DNA from: Halieaceae bacterium
GTDB lineage: Bacteria; Pseudomonadota; Gammaproteobacteria; Pseudomonadales; Halieaceae
Assembly (NCBI GenBank): GCA_024640505.1
Contig: JAHEEV010000022.1
Span: 1-46,007, forward strand
Direction: 5' to 3'
DNA: 46,007 nt
Below, in pieces: positions 34,235 to 43,395 of the stretch (position 1 is the first letter of the stretch; each line of letters starts with the position of its first letter). Made by a program: the position numbers and the translations under genes. Below the pieces are notes generated by a model. That model was not told the DNA's origin. It saw only the letters and a program-made list of their open reading frames with translations, and searched no databases.

Positions 34235-34769
34235 CCCCCGCGCGCTCACTCGCGAGCTGGCGCTGTCGTTTGCGATGACGCCAGCGCTGGGACACGCGCC
34301 AGCGCCATAGCATGCTGATGGTGAAGTAGCCCAGGCTGCCAAAAAACAGCCCGCAGATGAGGCAACCCAGCAGGAAGGGCTTCCAGATCTTCGCCAGGCT
34401 GTGACCAAGCCAGTGAAAACTGAGCTCGAAATGCACCTCTTTCAGAGGTACATCGATCAACAGCGCACCAATCTTGTAGGCCAGGAAAAAGATGGCGGGC
34501 ATCGTCACCGGGTTGGTGATCCATACCAGCACCACCGACAGGGGAAGGTTGCAGCCCAGCAATACCGCCAACAGGGCCGCCAGCACCATTTGCCCCGGGA
34601 TCGGCATGAACGCAACGAACAGGCCGACGAAGAAGGCCATGGAAGCAGAGTAGCGATTGATGTGCCACAGGTTGGTGGCATAAATCCAGTCACCCAGGAT
34701 ATGCAGGGAGCGGATTTCTCTGATCCGCGTCGGGTGGGGCAGTATTTGTTTCAGTGTTTTCTTGGGCAT
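34215..34769 (-). CDS. DUF2062 membrane protein
   Basis: A 184-residue inner-membrane protein of the DUF2062 family. It has family sequence FFVGLFVAFMPIPGQMVLAALLAVLLGCN and WITNPVTMPAIFFLAYKIG (segments at about 45-75 and 80-100), plus a further helix near 130-155. Both ends are basic and cytoplasmic by the positive-inside rule. The function of the family is not established. It is convergent with lolE, whose last 20 bases it overlaps, and divergent from comEC. Confidence 0.85.
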   Translation of the reverse strand: MPKKTLKQILPHPTRIREIRSLHILGDWIYATNLWHINRYSASMAFFVGLFVAFMPIPGQMVLAALLAVLLGCNLPLSVVLVWITNPVTMPAIFFLAYKIGALLIDVPLKEVHFELSFHWLGHSLAKIWKPFLLGCLICGLFFGSLGYFTISMLWRWRVSQRWRHRKRQRQLASERAGVSSGPG

Positions 34770-34803
34770 TGCCGTCTGGGCGCAGTTGATGTGTCAATCG
34801 GGC

Positions 34804-34821
34804 CAGTGATCTGATTCACTG
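34804..34821. repeat. Palindrome between DUF2062 gene and comEC
   Basis: CAGTGA-N6-TCACTG is a perfect 6-bp inverted repeat in the 96-base divergent intergenic region. It is a possible operator for one or both genes. No known consensus is recognised. Confidence 0.3.
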
Positions 34822-34865
34822 CTACGGGCTCACTTATTATGCCCGCAAAGCACTGAGTACACTAT

Positions 34866-37166
34866 ATGCGGTCATGGATGATCGGCATGGTGCTGGGGAT
34901 TTTACCCGTAGGGCTTCTGCCCGCGCTGCCTGGCGCTGCGGGGCTGGCTTGCCTCGGCCTCGGTTCACTGCTGCTGCTCCTGCACGGAAAGACGCAGGTC
35001 AGCCGTTTTGCGGCGGGGCTCTGCATGGGCTGTGCACTGGCTGTGCATCACGGACAGGGCCTGCTGCGGGAGCGGCTGGTCGATCCCTGCAGTGGCCAGC
35101 AGCAGGTGGTCACGGGCATGGTCTCCTCGCTGCCCCGGTCCAGCCTGATCCGCGATGGCACGCCGCGACAGCGATTCGAGCTGAGCGTGGAGTCAGGCGT
35201 CCCGGGTGATTGCGGCGAAACAGACCTTATCCTGCTGTCCTACTACGGACCCCGCGAGATCATTCCCGGTCAACGCTGGCGCTTTCAGGTTCGCCTGAAG
35301 AAACCCTGGGGCCTGGCCAACCCGGGCACCTTCAACATGCAGGCCTGGTTTGCCAGGACCGGTATCGATGCAGTGGGCAGTGTCAGGTCCGGGAGTGCAG
35401 AGCTGCTGTCTCCCGCCCGGGGCCCTGCTGGCAGCGTCGACCGGTTGCGTATGGCGATCAGCCAGCGTATCGACGCATTGGCCATAGAAGAGGGGCCCCG
35501 CGGCGTTCTTCGCGCTGTGACGGTGGCGGACAAGAGCGGCATCAACCCCTCGCTCTGGTCTTTATTCCAGTTTTACGGGATCAATCACCTGCTGGTCATC
35601 TCCGGTTTGCATATCGGCCTGCTGGCCGGCGTAGGCTTATTGCTGGGCAGGCTCCTGGCGCGTCCGCTGCTGCTGGCGGGCCATCCGGCACTGTGGCTTC
35701 CGGGGACCCTGGCGCTGGCACTCGCCGCGGCCTACGCCGCCCTGGCGGGCTTTTCCGTGGCGACACAGCGCGCGCTGTGCATGCTCGCCTGTTTCATACT
35801 GGCGCAGGTCTGCGGTCGTGAGAGCGCTTCCGCGAACAATCTGTTGCTGGCGGCGCTGGTGGTACTGGTATTGAGCCCCCTCGAGTCCCTGGGGAGTGGC
35901 TTCTGGCTCTCTTTCACGGCGGTCGCGGCCCTGCTGTGGCTGGGCCGCTGGCGCCGGGGCGGCGGCTGGACAGGTCGGGTGGCGGGTGCTCATGTCTTTA
36001 TGTCACTGGTCATGCTGCCGCTGGGTGGCTGGTGGTTCGGGGGATCCAGCCTGGTAGCAGCGCCGGCCAATCTGCTCATGGTGCCACTGGTAGGGCTGTT
36101 GGTCGTTCCCGTGGCTTTGATGGCCGCGTGCCTGTTTTTAATGGGTCTTCCCGCGGACGAACTGCTCTGGCGGGTGGCCGCCTGGCCACTCGAGCAGTTG
36201 CTCCCGCCCGCCCGGGAAGGAGTCTCCCTTTTCGGTTCGGCGGTCTACGTCCGGATGGCACCCGGCCCGGCGCAGTTCTTCCTGGCGCTGATCGCCGTTG
36301 CGCTATTGGCCATACCCTCAGGGCCCATGCTACGGGGGCTTGCCCTGCTGTGCGCGGTGCCCCTCCTGCTTCCCCAGGCGACGCCGGGCAGTGATCCGCC
36401 GGGCCTCACCCGCGTGACGGTGCTGGATGTGGGGCAGGGGACCGCTGTGGTGGTCCAGGCGAGTGGGAGGGCCCTGCTGTATGACACGGGCGGCGGCGAC
36501 CCTGCCGGCCCCAATATGGCCACTGCCGTGGTGCTGCCCTACCTGCGCTGGCGCGGGGTGAATGGACTCGATACCCTGGTTATCAGCCATGCAGACAGCG
36601 ACCATAGCGCTGGTACGGCCGCAATCCTGCGGGCATTGCCGGTGGCGCGGGTCCGGTATGGTCCCGGCATCCCCGCGGCCGGTTGGGGCCAGGCCTGCCG
36701 CGCCGGTGAAGCCTGGCGCTGGCCCGGCGGGCAGCGCTTCCAGATACTCTCACCCGGTGGTGAGAGCGGTCTGTCCAGCAACGACACGTCCTGCGTATTG
36801 CAGATCGACCTGGGTAACCAGCGCCTCCTCTTGCCGGGTGACATCGAGGCCACGAGGGAGCGGGAACTCGTCCGCTACTGGGGTCGAGAGCTGCGCAGTC
36901 AGTGGCTTCTCGCGGGCCACCACGGCAGCCTGACGTCCACGTCGAATGCCTGGCTCAAGCATGTTCTGCCCGAGACGGTAGTGATCAGCAGCGGCCACGC
37001 CAACCGGTTCGGCCATCCCCACCCGGCGGTTATCGGGCGTCTGGTGCGCGACGGTGCCGCCACGCTTGAAACATCCCGTTGGGGTGCACTCGAGTTTGAG
37101 TTCGCGCCCGGCCGGGAGCCGGTGATACGCCTGTATCGCGCGGAAAAATCGCGTTTCTGGATGTGA
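34866..37166 (+). CDS. comEC: DNA uptake channel protein ComEC/Rec2
   Basis: ComEC moves single-stranded DNA through the inner membrane during natural transformation. The 766-residue protein has N-terminal helices with a DUF4131-type domain (about 1-190), the polytopic Competence domain (about 200-480, INHLLVISGLHIGLLAGVG is diagnostic), and a C-terminal metallo-beta-lactamase-like domain (about 515-750). The latter has VLDVGQGTAVVV, the metal motif ISHADSDHSAG and LLAGHHGS. The gene looks intact. Its ribosome site is weak (GAG). The order lolCDE-DUF2062-comEC-exbBD matches what I recall from Pseudomonas. Confidence 0.94.
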   Translation: MRSWMIGMVLGILPVGLLPALPGAAGLACLGLGSLLLLLHGKTQVSRFAAGLCMGCALAVHHGQGLLRERLVDPCSGQQQVVTGMVSSLPRSSLIRDGTPRQRFELSVESGVPGDCGETDLILLSYYGPREIIPGQRWRFQVRLKKPWGLANPGTFNMQAWFARTGIDAVGSVRSGSAELLSPARGPAGSVDRLRMAISQRIDALAIEEGPRGVLRAVTVADKSGINPSLWSLFQFYGINHLLVISGLHIGLLAGVGLLLGRLLARPLLLAGHPALWLPGTLALALAAAYAALAGFSVATQRALCMLACFILAQVCGRESASANNLLLAALVVLVLSPLESLGSGFWLSFTAVAALLWLGRWRRGGGWTGRVAGAHVFMSLVMLPLGGWWFGGSSLVAAPANLLMVPLVGLLVVPVALMAACLFLMGLPADELLWRVAAWPLEQLLPPAREGVSLFGSAVYVRMAPGPAQFFLALIAVALLAIPSGPMLRGLALLCAVPLLLPQATPGSDPPGLTRVTVLDVGQGTAVVVQASGRALLYDTGGGDPAGPNMATAVVLPYLRWRGVNGLDTLVISHADSDHSAGTAAILRALPVARVRYGPGIPAAGWGQACRAGEAWRWPGGQRFQILSPGGESGLSSNDTSCVLQIDLGNQRLLLPGDIEATRERELVRYWGRELRSQWLLAGHHGSLTSTSNAWLKHVLPETVVISSGHANRFGHPHPAVIGRLVRDGAATLETSRWGALEFEFAPGREPVIRLYRAEKSRFWM

Positions 37167-37201
37167 TTTATGTCCGGTTTCTAAGCCCTCGGGGGTGTGC
37201 G

Positions 37202-37207
37202 TATAAT
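37202..37207 (+). promoter_or_regulatory. -10 element of the exbB-murB operon
   Basis: A consensus TATAAT lies 32 bases upstream of the exbB GTG. The best -35 is weak (TTTCTA, 37178-37183). It follows the comEC stop (37166) by 35 bases and suggests a separate promoter for the envelope genes. Confidence 0.45.
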
Positions 37208-37239
37208 GTCGCCACCAGAATAATACGCGGGACATCGAT

Positions 37240-37863
37240 GTGCTTGAATTAGTAACTGCAGGCGGATGGCTGATGGTGCTGATACTGCTCTGCTCCGTCG
37301 TCGTCGTGGCGATCTGTATAGAACGACTCTACACGCTCAACCCAAAAAAGATTGCGCCGCCTCACCTGCTGGCGACGGTGTGGAAACAACTCAAGGCGGG
37401 GGAGATGGACGCCGCCCGGCTCAAGACCCTGAAGCAGTCTTCGCCACTGGGCCGTATTCTCGCTGCCGGCCTGGCAAATGCCTATCACGGGCGGGATGTC
37501 ATGAAGGAGAGCATCCAGGAGGCCGCTGCGCACGTGATCCACGAGCTCGAACGCTACCTCAATACCCTGGGAACCATTGCGGCCATCGCGCCATTGCTCG
37601 GACTGCTGGGTACCGTGGTCGGCATGATCAAGGTTTTCGCCGAGATCATGGCCCAGGGCACGGGCAATGCCAGCGCCCTGGCCGGCGGGATATCCGAAGC
37701 ACTGATCACCACCGCCGCGGGACTGACGGTCGCCATTCCGGCCCTGGTCATGCACCGCTACTTCATCGGCAGGATAGATGGCATCGTGGTGGAGCTGGAG
37801 CAGGAGACCATCAAGCTGGTGGACGCGCTGCACAGTGAAGAGAATACGGAAGTGCGCCCTTGA
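37240..37863 (+). CDS. exbB: ExbB/TolQ/MotA-family proton channel protein
   Basis: A 207-residue channel subunit that, with ExbD, couples proton flow to mechanical work across the envelope. It has three membrane helices: about 8-25 (WLMVLILLCSVVVVAICI), 110-130 (TLGTIAAIAPLLGLLGTVVGM) and 150-170 (SEALITTAAGLTVAIPAL). The conserved family core GLLGTVxGM and TTAxGLxVAIPA is present. The start is GTG 37240. It overlaps exbD by four bases. No TonB gene is nearby, so its partner is unknown; similar orphan pairs occur next to lpxK in Pseudomonas. Confidence 0.92.
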   Translation: MLELVTAGGWLMVLILLCSVVVVAICIERLYTLNPKKIAPPHLLATVWKQLKAGEMDAARLKTLKQSSPLGRILAAGLANAYHGRDVMKESIQEAAAHVIHELERYLNTLGTIAAIAPLLGLLGTVVGMIKVFAEIMAQGTGNASALAGGISEALITTAAGLTVAIPALVMHRYFIGRIDGIVVELEQETIKLVDALHSEENTEVRP

Positions 37864-38300
37864 AATTCCGTCGCCAGCGACTCGAGGATGTCAGTATCAA
37901 CCTGACGCCGCTGATCGATGTGGTGTTCCTGCTGCTCATCTTTTTTATGGTCTCCACCACCTTTACCCGCGAGACGCAGCTCAGCATTGACCTGCCGGAG
38001 GCCAGCGGCGCAGCCAGGGAGGCAGACCGCGAGGAGATCGAAATCCTGATCGATGAAACGGGACAGTACCGGATCAACGGCCAGGGCCTGGTGGATAACC
38101 GGATGCGTACGCTGCAGGCGGCTATCTACAAGCTGTCCGCGGGCGATACCACCCTGCCCATGATCATTACCGCCGATGCCCAGGCCGCCCATGAGGATGT
38201 CGTGCGCGCCATGGATGCCGCCGGCCAGATGGGCTTCGTCCACCTGAGCATCACCACCCGCCAACCCTCGCAGGGCGCATCGGACCTTCCCGGTGGCTAG
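37860..38300 (+). CDS. exbD: ExbD/TolR-family protein
   Basis: A 146-residue partner of ExbB with a single N-terminal membrane helix (about 17-37). The functional aspartate lies in NLTPLIDVVFLLLIFFMVSTT, followed by a periplasmic domain. D21 in PLIDVVF is the proton-carrying residue typical of the family. It starts with TTG overlapping the exbB stop (TTGA), so it depends on coupled translation. It ends inside the first codons of msbA. Confidence 0.91.
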   Translation: MKFRRQRLEDVSINLTPLIDVVFLLLIFFMVSTTFTRETQLSIDLPEASGAAREADREEIEILIDETGQYRINGQGLVDNRMRTLQAAIYKLSAGDTTLPMIITADAQAAHEDVVRAMDAAGQMGFVHLSITTRQPSQGASDLPGG

Positions 38301-40143
38301 TACCCCTCGGGCTGTCTACAGCAGCACCAGTCGGCAGGGGACCCTGACAGACTGGCAGCTGTACCGCCGCCTGCTGGGCTATGTCGTCCCCTACTGGTAC
38401 ATCTTCCTGTTAAGTCTCGCAGGCTACATGGTCTATTCTCTGGGCAACGTCCTGCTGGCAGACCTGATGCAGTTTCTGCTGGACTCCCTGAATGACTCGG
38501 AGCGGGCCGCCTCGGGCATTATCTCGGGCCTGGCCTATCGGTGGTATGACGAAGCGGGGGGCGACCGGCTGGCCTTTGCGCGCACTGCGGTCCCCATCGC
38601 TGCGGTAACGCTGGCATCCACCAGGGCCCTTGGTTATTTCATCGGCAGCTATTTCATGACCCATGTGGCACGCAACCTGATCCACGAACTGCGCTGCGAA
38701 CTGTTCAACAAGATGCTGGTCGCCCCAAGCGCCTATTACGACCGACACAGTCACGGCGTGCTGATCTCCAAGATCACGTTCAACGTGGACCAGGTTACCG
38801 GCGCGGCCACCAAGGCCCTCACCATTTTCGTCCGGGAGGGCATGACGGTACTGGCGCTGTTGCTCTACATGCTTTACCTGAACTGGCGACTCTGTCTCGT
38901 GTTCCTGGCAGTCGCGCCTTTGATAGCCCTGGTGGTCACCGTGGTGGGCAAGCATTTCCGTCGTTACAGTCGCCGGATACAGGCCTCCATGGGTGACGTC
39001 ACCCAGGTGTCCAACGAAACCATCGGTGCGTTTCGCGAAGTCCGTATCTTCGGCGGCCAGCGCCAGCAGGAGGGCCGTTTCCGCTCCGCCAGCGACTACA
39101 ACCGGGTACAGAGCCTGAAGCTGGCACTGATCGACGCGTTCAGCACGCCGGTCATCCAGACCCTCCTGGCCGTGTCACTGGGGGTGCTGGTGTGGTTTGC
39201 CCTCAATCCAAAAATCCTGGCGGGATTCTCCGCCGGATCCCTGGTGGCTTTTCTCACGGCCGCGGGTCAGCTGGGCAGGCCCATCCGGCAGTTGAGCGGG
39301 ATACAGAGCGTCATCCAGCGCGGCCTCGCGGCCGCAGAGGATATCTTTGCCCAGCTGGACGAGGAGGCGGAGATCGACACCGGTACCCACGTCACTGAGC
39401 GCGCCCGCGGCGATATCAGTATCCGGCACCTCTCCTTTTCCTATCCGGGCACGGAGGCCAGGGCGCTGGAGGATATCTCCCTGGAGATCCCCGCCGGGCG
39501 CACCGTGGCCCTGGTGGGCCCTTCCGGGAGCGGGAAAACCACGCTGGTGCAGCTGCTGGCCCGTTTTTATCCGGTATCCGAGGGCGAGATCCTGCTGGAT
39601 GGTATTTCCATCGACGAATACACCCTCGCCAACCTGCGCGACCAGCTCGCCATGGTTTCCCAGGACGTAACCCTGTTCAACGATACGGTGTACCACAACA
39701 TCGCCTATGGTTCGCTGGCAGAGGCCGGACAGGATGCCGTGCGCGCGGCCACCGAATCCGCCTACGCCCTGGATTTTATCGAGCAACTGCCCCAGGGGTA
39801 CGATACGGTCCTGGGAGACGACGGCGGTGGGCTGAGCGGCGGCCAGCGGCAGCGGATCGCCATCGCCCGTGCCATTCTGAAAGATGCACCGGTGCTGATT
39901 CTGGATGAGGCCACCTCGGCACTCGACAACGAATCGGAGCACCGCATCCAGCGCGCCCTGGAGAATATCATGGTCGGTCGCACGACGATTGTTATCGCGC
40001 ACCGATTGTCCACGGTGGAGCGCGCCGACCAGATCGTGGTCATGGACCGCGGGCGCATCGTCGCCACCGGGACCCACGGGGAACTGCTGCAGCAGCAGGG
40101 CGGTTTATACGCCCAGCTGTATCACCAGGAGTTTGCCGATTAA
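38293..40143 (+). CDS. msbA: Lipid A export ABC transporter MsbA
   Basis: MsbA flips lipid A-core across the inner membrane using ATP. The 616-residue half-transporter has a six-helix membrane domain (about 30-345) and an ABC domain (about 370-600) with Walker A GPSGSGKTT, signature LSGGQRQRIAIARAIL, Walker B VLILDEAT and the switch histidine in VIAHRL. The length is slightly above E. coli MsbA (582). It starts at GTG 38293, eight bases inside exbD, and overlaps lpxK by one base (TAATG). Pairing with lpxK supports MsbA over another exporter. Confidence 0.94.
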   Translation: MASTPRAVYSSTSRQGTLTDWQLYRRLLGYVVPYWYIFLLSLAGYMVYSLGNVLLADLMQFLLDSLNDSERAASGIISGLAYRWYDEAGGDRLAFARTAVPIAAVTLASTRALGYFIGSYFMTHVARNLIHELRCELFNKMLVAPSAYYDRHSHGVLISKITFNVDQVTGAATKALTIFVREGMTVLALLLYMLYLNWRLCLVFLAVAPLIALVVTVVGKHFRRYSRRIQASMGDVTQVSNETIGAFREVRIFGGQRQQEGRFRSASDYNRVQSLKLALIDAFSTPVIQTLLAVSLGVLVWFALNPKILAGFSAGSLVAFLTAAGQLGRPIRQLSGIQSVIQRGLAAAEDIFAQLDEEAEIDTGTHVTERARGDISIRHLSFSYPGTEARALEDISLEIPAGRTVALVGPSGSGKTTLVQLLARFYPVSEGEILLDGISIDEYTLANLRDQLAMVSQDVTLFNDTVYHNIAYGSLAEAGQDAVRAATESAYALDFIEQLPQGYDTVLGDDGGGLSGGQRQRIAIARAILKDAPVLILDEATSALDNESEHRIQRALENIMVGRTTIVIAHRLSTVERADQIVVMDRGRIVATGTHGELLQQQGGLYAQLYHQEFAD

Positions 40144-41123
40144 TGTCCCCGGGGCAGGACGGTATTGCCGACGCCTGGTATAGGGGCGCCTGGTGGCTGT
40201 GGCTGCTGCGGCCCCTGGAGCTCCTGTTCCGTCTCGCGGCCTTGGTGCGTCGCTCCCTCTACCGCCTGGGTGTGCTGCAGGTCTATCGCCCCGACAGGCC
40301 CGTTGTGGTGGTGGGCAATATCACCGTGGGGGGTACGGGCAAAACGCCGGTCGTGATTGCCCTGGTGGAGGCCCTGCAGGCGGCCGGGCTGCGGCCGGGT
40401 GTGGTCAGTCGTGGTTACGGGGCCACCGGCGGGCAGTTCCCCCACCGGGTGTCCTCCTCCAGCAGCGCCGCCGACTGTGGTGATGAGCCGCTGCTGATCT
40501 TCCGGCGCACCGGTTGTCCCTGCGTCGTTTCGCCCTCCCGCCCCGACGCCGTTCGGGCCCTCCTGGCGGGTGCGCCGGTGGACGTCGTGATCAGCGACGA
40601 CGGGCTGCAACACTATGCCCTGGCGCGGGATATGGAGATTGCCGTCATCGATGCCCGCCGCGGCACCGGCAATGGATTCTGCCTGCCAGCCGGCCCCCTG
40701 CGAGAACCCCGGAGTCGTCTCGAGACGGTGGACTTCGTGCTCTACCGCGGCGGCGATGAACCCGAAGTCGCGGTGCGCTACGAGCAGGATGGCCTGGTGA
40801 ATATGGCCAGCGGCGAACGCAGAGCGCTGACCGCAGACGCGTTTCCCGGCCCCGTACACGCGGTGGCCGGTATCGGCCAGCCGGAACAGTTTTTTCTCAG
40901 TCTGCGCGCGGCGGGACTCCACATTGAACCGCATGCGTTCCCGGACCATCATGCCTACAGCGCTGCCGACCTTTCCCCGCTGGGTGACAGGCCGATTATC
41001 ATGACAGAGAAGGACGCGGTAAAATGCGCGGCAATTGCCGGCCCGCACACCTGGTACCTGTCGATCAGTGCCCGCCTGCCGGATGCGGTGATCCGCGCCG
41101 TGGTGTCGCTGGCCGCTCCCTGA
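40143..41123 (+). CDS. lpxK: Tetraacyldisaccharide 4'-kinase
   Basis: LpxK phosphorylates the 4'-position of the lipid A disaccharide precursor on the inner membrane. The 326-residue protein has an N-terminal membrane-associated helix (about 15-35) and the P-loop GNITVGGTGKTP (about 58-69). The family motifs VVSRGYGATG, GDEPLLIFRRTGCP, ISDDGLQHYALARD and MTEKDAVKC follow. It is translationally coupled to msbA. The gene is in the expected place before kdsB; the small Trm112-like gene I remember between them in Pseudomonas is not present in the 15-base gap. Confidence 0.96.
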   Translation: MSPGQDGIADAWYRGAWWLWLLRPLELLFRLAALVRRSLYRLGVLQVYRPDRPVVVVGNITVGGTGKTPVVIALVEALQAAGLRPGVVSRGYGATGGQFPHRVSSSSSAADCGDEPLLIFRRTGCPCVVSPSRPDAVRALLAGAPVDVVISDDGLQHYALARDMEIAVIDARRGTGNGFCLPAGPLREPRSRLETVDFVLYRGGDEPEVAVRYEQDGLVNMASGERRALTADAFPGPVHAVAGIGQPEQFFLSLRAAGLHIEPHAFPDHHAYSAADLSPLGDRPIIMTEKDAVKCAAIAGPHTWYLSISARLPDAVIRAVVSLAAP

Positions 41124-41138
41124 AGATTCGGAGATTTC

Positions 41139-41903
41139 ATGTCATTTTCAGTTGTCATACCCGCCCGCTTCGGCTCGACGCGCCTGCCGGGTAAGCCCCT
41201 GCTGGAAATCGGTGGCAAACCGATGGTGCAGCGCGTGTGGGAACAGGCCAGCAAAAGCGGCGCGGAGGAGGTGGTCGTCGCTACGGATGATGCGCGCATT
41301 GTCGAGGCCGCGGAGGGGTTCGGTGCCCGTACCTGCTTGACATCCGCCGGGCATCCCTCGGGCACCGATCGCCTGCAGGAGGTGGCCGCCGTACTGGGCT
41401 GGCCGGATGATCGCATCGTGGTGAACGTACAGGGCGATGAACCGCTGATTCCCCCGGCCGTCATCGACCAGGTGGCCGGCAACCTGGCGCGGCACGAGCA
41501 GGCCGCTATCGCCACCCTGTCCGTGGAGATCACAGACCTGGAGGAGTTGCTCAACCCCAATGCCGTCAAGGTCGTGGTGGACGGCCATGATATGGCCCTC
41601 TATTTCAGTCGTGCGCCCATGCCCTGGCCGCGTGAGCACTTCGCGGACGGAACCAGGACGATGCCCGGGGGAGGGTGGTGGGCCCGGCACATCGGCATCT
41701 ATGCCTACCGTACGGCCTTCCTGCACCGTTATATCACCTGGGAGCCCTCTCCCCTGGAGCAGCTGGAACAGTTGGAACAGTTGCGCGCGCTCTACCACGG
41801 CATGGCGATTCACGTGGCCCGGGCGGCCGAGCGAGTGCCCGCCGGTGTAGATACGCCGGAGGACCTTGAGACTGTGCGGGCGGTGCTCGCCGGGAGCGAA
41901 TAG
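41139..41903 (+). CDS. kdsB: 3-deoxy-manno-octulosonate cytidylyltransferase
   Basis: KdsB activates Kdo to CMP-Kdo for addition to lipid A. The 254-residue enzyme has the nucleotide-binding start [17 protein letters not shown] (about 5-21), ATDDARI, the metal and substrate motif [12 protein letters not shown], and [14 protein letters not shown]. The length is typical (E. coli 248). The ATG has GGAG upstream. A short in-frame repetition [11 protein letters not shown] (about residues 206-216) is close to the normal family sequence. Confidence 0.96.
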   Translation: MSFSVVIPARFGSTRLPGKPLLEIGGKPMVQRVWEQASKSGAEEVVVATDDARIVEAAEGFGARTCLTSAGHPSGTDRLQEVAAVLGWPDDRIVVNVQGDEPLIPPAVIDQVAGNLARHEQAAIATLSVEITDLEELLNPNAVKVVVDGHDMALYFSRAPMPWPREHFADGTRTMPGGGWWARHIGIYAYRTAFLHRYITWEPSPLEQLEQLEQLRALYHGMAIHVARAAERVPAGVDTPEDLETVRAVLAGSE

Positions 41904-41904
41904 C

Positions 41905-42390
41905 GTGGCTGCAGTGCGCGTACTCTTCGTCTGCCTCGGGAATATCTGTCGTTCCCCGACTGCCCACGGCGTATTCGAAAGCCTCGTGGCGAGTCGCGGG
42001 CTCGAGCGAGCGATCGCGGTAGACTCGTGCGGCACGGGCGACTGGCACGTCGGTCACCCGCCGGACCGTCGCGCGGCCGCCGAAGCGCTCAAGCGGGGGT
42101 ATGAGATCGGGCACCTCCGGGCGAGACAGGTGGCACCGGCGGATTTCACACGCTTTCACTATATTCTTGCCATGGACAGAACCAACCTGGCAGACCTGCA
42201 GGCCATGTGTCCCCCTGAATTCAGCGGCCAGCTCGGCCTTTTCCTCTCCTATGCACCGGGTTCCGGGCTGGAGGAGGTGCCGGACCCCTACTACGGCGCG
42301 GACGACGGGTTCACCCGGGTGTTGAACCTGGTGGAGGCGGCCAGCGAGGGGCTGCTGGAGGAGATCCGCGGTGCGCATTCTCTGCGCTGA
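41905..42390 (+). CDS. Low-molecular-weight protein-tyrosine phosphatase
   Basis: A 161-residue phosphatase with the P-loop CLGNICRS (C10 to S17, the Cx5RS motif) near its start. The acid-base aspartate lies in VPDPYYG near the C-terminus. It removes phosphate from tyrosine residues. Cytoplasmic members in bacteria often act on BY-kinases, none of which is encoded here. I chose GTG 41905 with GGGAG eight bases upstream; GTG 41914 is also possible. It overlaps murB by 20 bases. The kdsB-ptp-murB order is conserved in Pseudomonas as I remember it. Confidence 0.93.
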   Translation: MAAVRVLFVCLGNICRSPTAHGVFESLVASRGLERAIAVDSCGTGDWHVGHPPDRRAAAEALKRGYEIGHLRARQVAPADFTRFHYILAMDRTNLADLQAMCPPEFSGQLGLFLSYAPGSGLEEVPDPYYGADDGFTRVLNLVEAASEGLLEEIRGAHSLR

Positions 42391-43393
42391 ATCCCTGCGG
42401 GACCGCAATACCCTGGCGCTGCCGGCCACTGCCGAAGCGCTGGCTGTGGTCCACGGGGAGGAAGATCTGCGCGAGGCGTTTGCCTGGGCAGCCGCGCGCC
42501 AGCTCCCGGTACTGCCTCTGGGGTCGGGCAGCAACGTGGTCCTGTCAGGTAACCTGAAAGCGCTGGTGGTGTGTCTGGCCACGACCGGCAGGGAGATCCT
42601 CCGGCAGGGTGATGAAAGTATCGTGCTCGGGGTTGCCGCCGGGGAAGCTTGGCACCCGCTGGTTGAATGGTGCCTGGAGCAGGGCTATTTCGGGCTGGAG
42701 AATCTCGCCCTGATACCCGGTACGGTGGGCGCGGCGCCCATACAGAATATCGGCGCCTATGGTGTGGAATTGCAGTCCTTCGTGGAGCGGGTCCACGCCC
42801 TGCGTATCGACACGGGCGAGCCCCTGGTACTGTCCGGACAGGATTGCGAGTTTGCCTACCGGGACAGCGTGTTCAAACATCGTCTGCGCGACGCCCTGAT
42901 CATAACCCGCGTAGATCTGCGACTTTCGCGCCAGCCCGACGTGAGGGCGGACTATCCCACGCTTGCCCGCGCACTGGATCAATCCGGAATAGGGGCGCCC
43001 ACACCCCGAGATGTATTTGACGCGGTGGTCGACATCCGCAGCAGCAGGCTGCCGGATCCTGCCAGGGAGCCCAATGCGGGCAGCTTTTTCAAGAATCCGC
43101 GGCTGCCGATCGCTGCTGCGCAAGAGCTGGCCGGGCGCTTTCCGGGGCTGCCGCTCTATCCCCATGGAAGCGGCGAGGCCAAGCTGCCCGCAGGATGGCT
43201 GATCGAGCACTGTGGCTGGAAGGGGTACCGGGACGGAGCGGTCGGCGTACACCCGCAGCACGCCCTGGTTATCGTCAATTATGGCGGGGGGGACGGCAAG
43301 GCGGTGCTGGCCCTGGCCGAGAGGATCGCTGACTCGGTGTCGGAGCGATTTGCCGTAGCGCTGGAAATCGAACCCCGGGTGTACGGCGGTTGA
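42371..43393 (+). CDS. murB: UDP-N-acetylenolpyruvoylglucosamine reductase
   Basis: MurB reduces the enolpyruvyl group to make UDP-N-acetylmuramate in peptidoglycan synthesis, using FAD and NADPH. The 340-residue protein is of the E. coli-like type I (342 residues there). It has the FAD motif LPLGSGSNVVLSG, then LIPGTVGAAPIQNIGAYG, the catalytic serine region NAGSFFKNP, and the C-terminal HPQHALVIVNYG. The GTG start lies 20 bases inside the phosphatase gene. uvrC follows with almost no gap. Confidence 0.96.
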   Translation: MRILCAESLRDRNTLALPATAEALAVVHGEEDLREAFAWAAARQLPVLPLGSGSNVVLSGNLKALVVCLATTGREILRQGDESIVLGVAAGEAWHPLVEWCLEQGYFGLENLALIPGTVGAAPIQNIGAYGVELQSFVERVHALRIDTGEPLVLSGQDCEFAYRDSVFKHRLRDALIITRVDLRLSRQPDVRADYPTLARALDQSGIGAPTPRDVFDAVVDIRSSRLPDPAREPNAGSFFKNPRLPIAAAQELAGRFPGLPLYPHGSGEAKLPAGWLIEHCGWKGYRDGAVGVHPQHALVIVNYGGGDGKAVLALAERIADSVSERFAVALEIEPRVYGG

Positions 43394-43395
43394 CC

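Noticed and set aside
41756-41788. Tandem repeat in kdsB (LEQ repeated three times)
   Set aside because: KdsB proteins normally contain a similar LEQ..LEQLR segment here, so it is probably ordinary family sequence, not a new repeat element.
43330-43395. SOS box upstream of uvrC
   Set aside because: I looked for CTGT-N8-ACAG before uvrC and found none; the gene is embedded behind murB.
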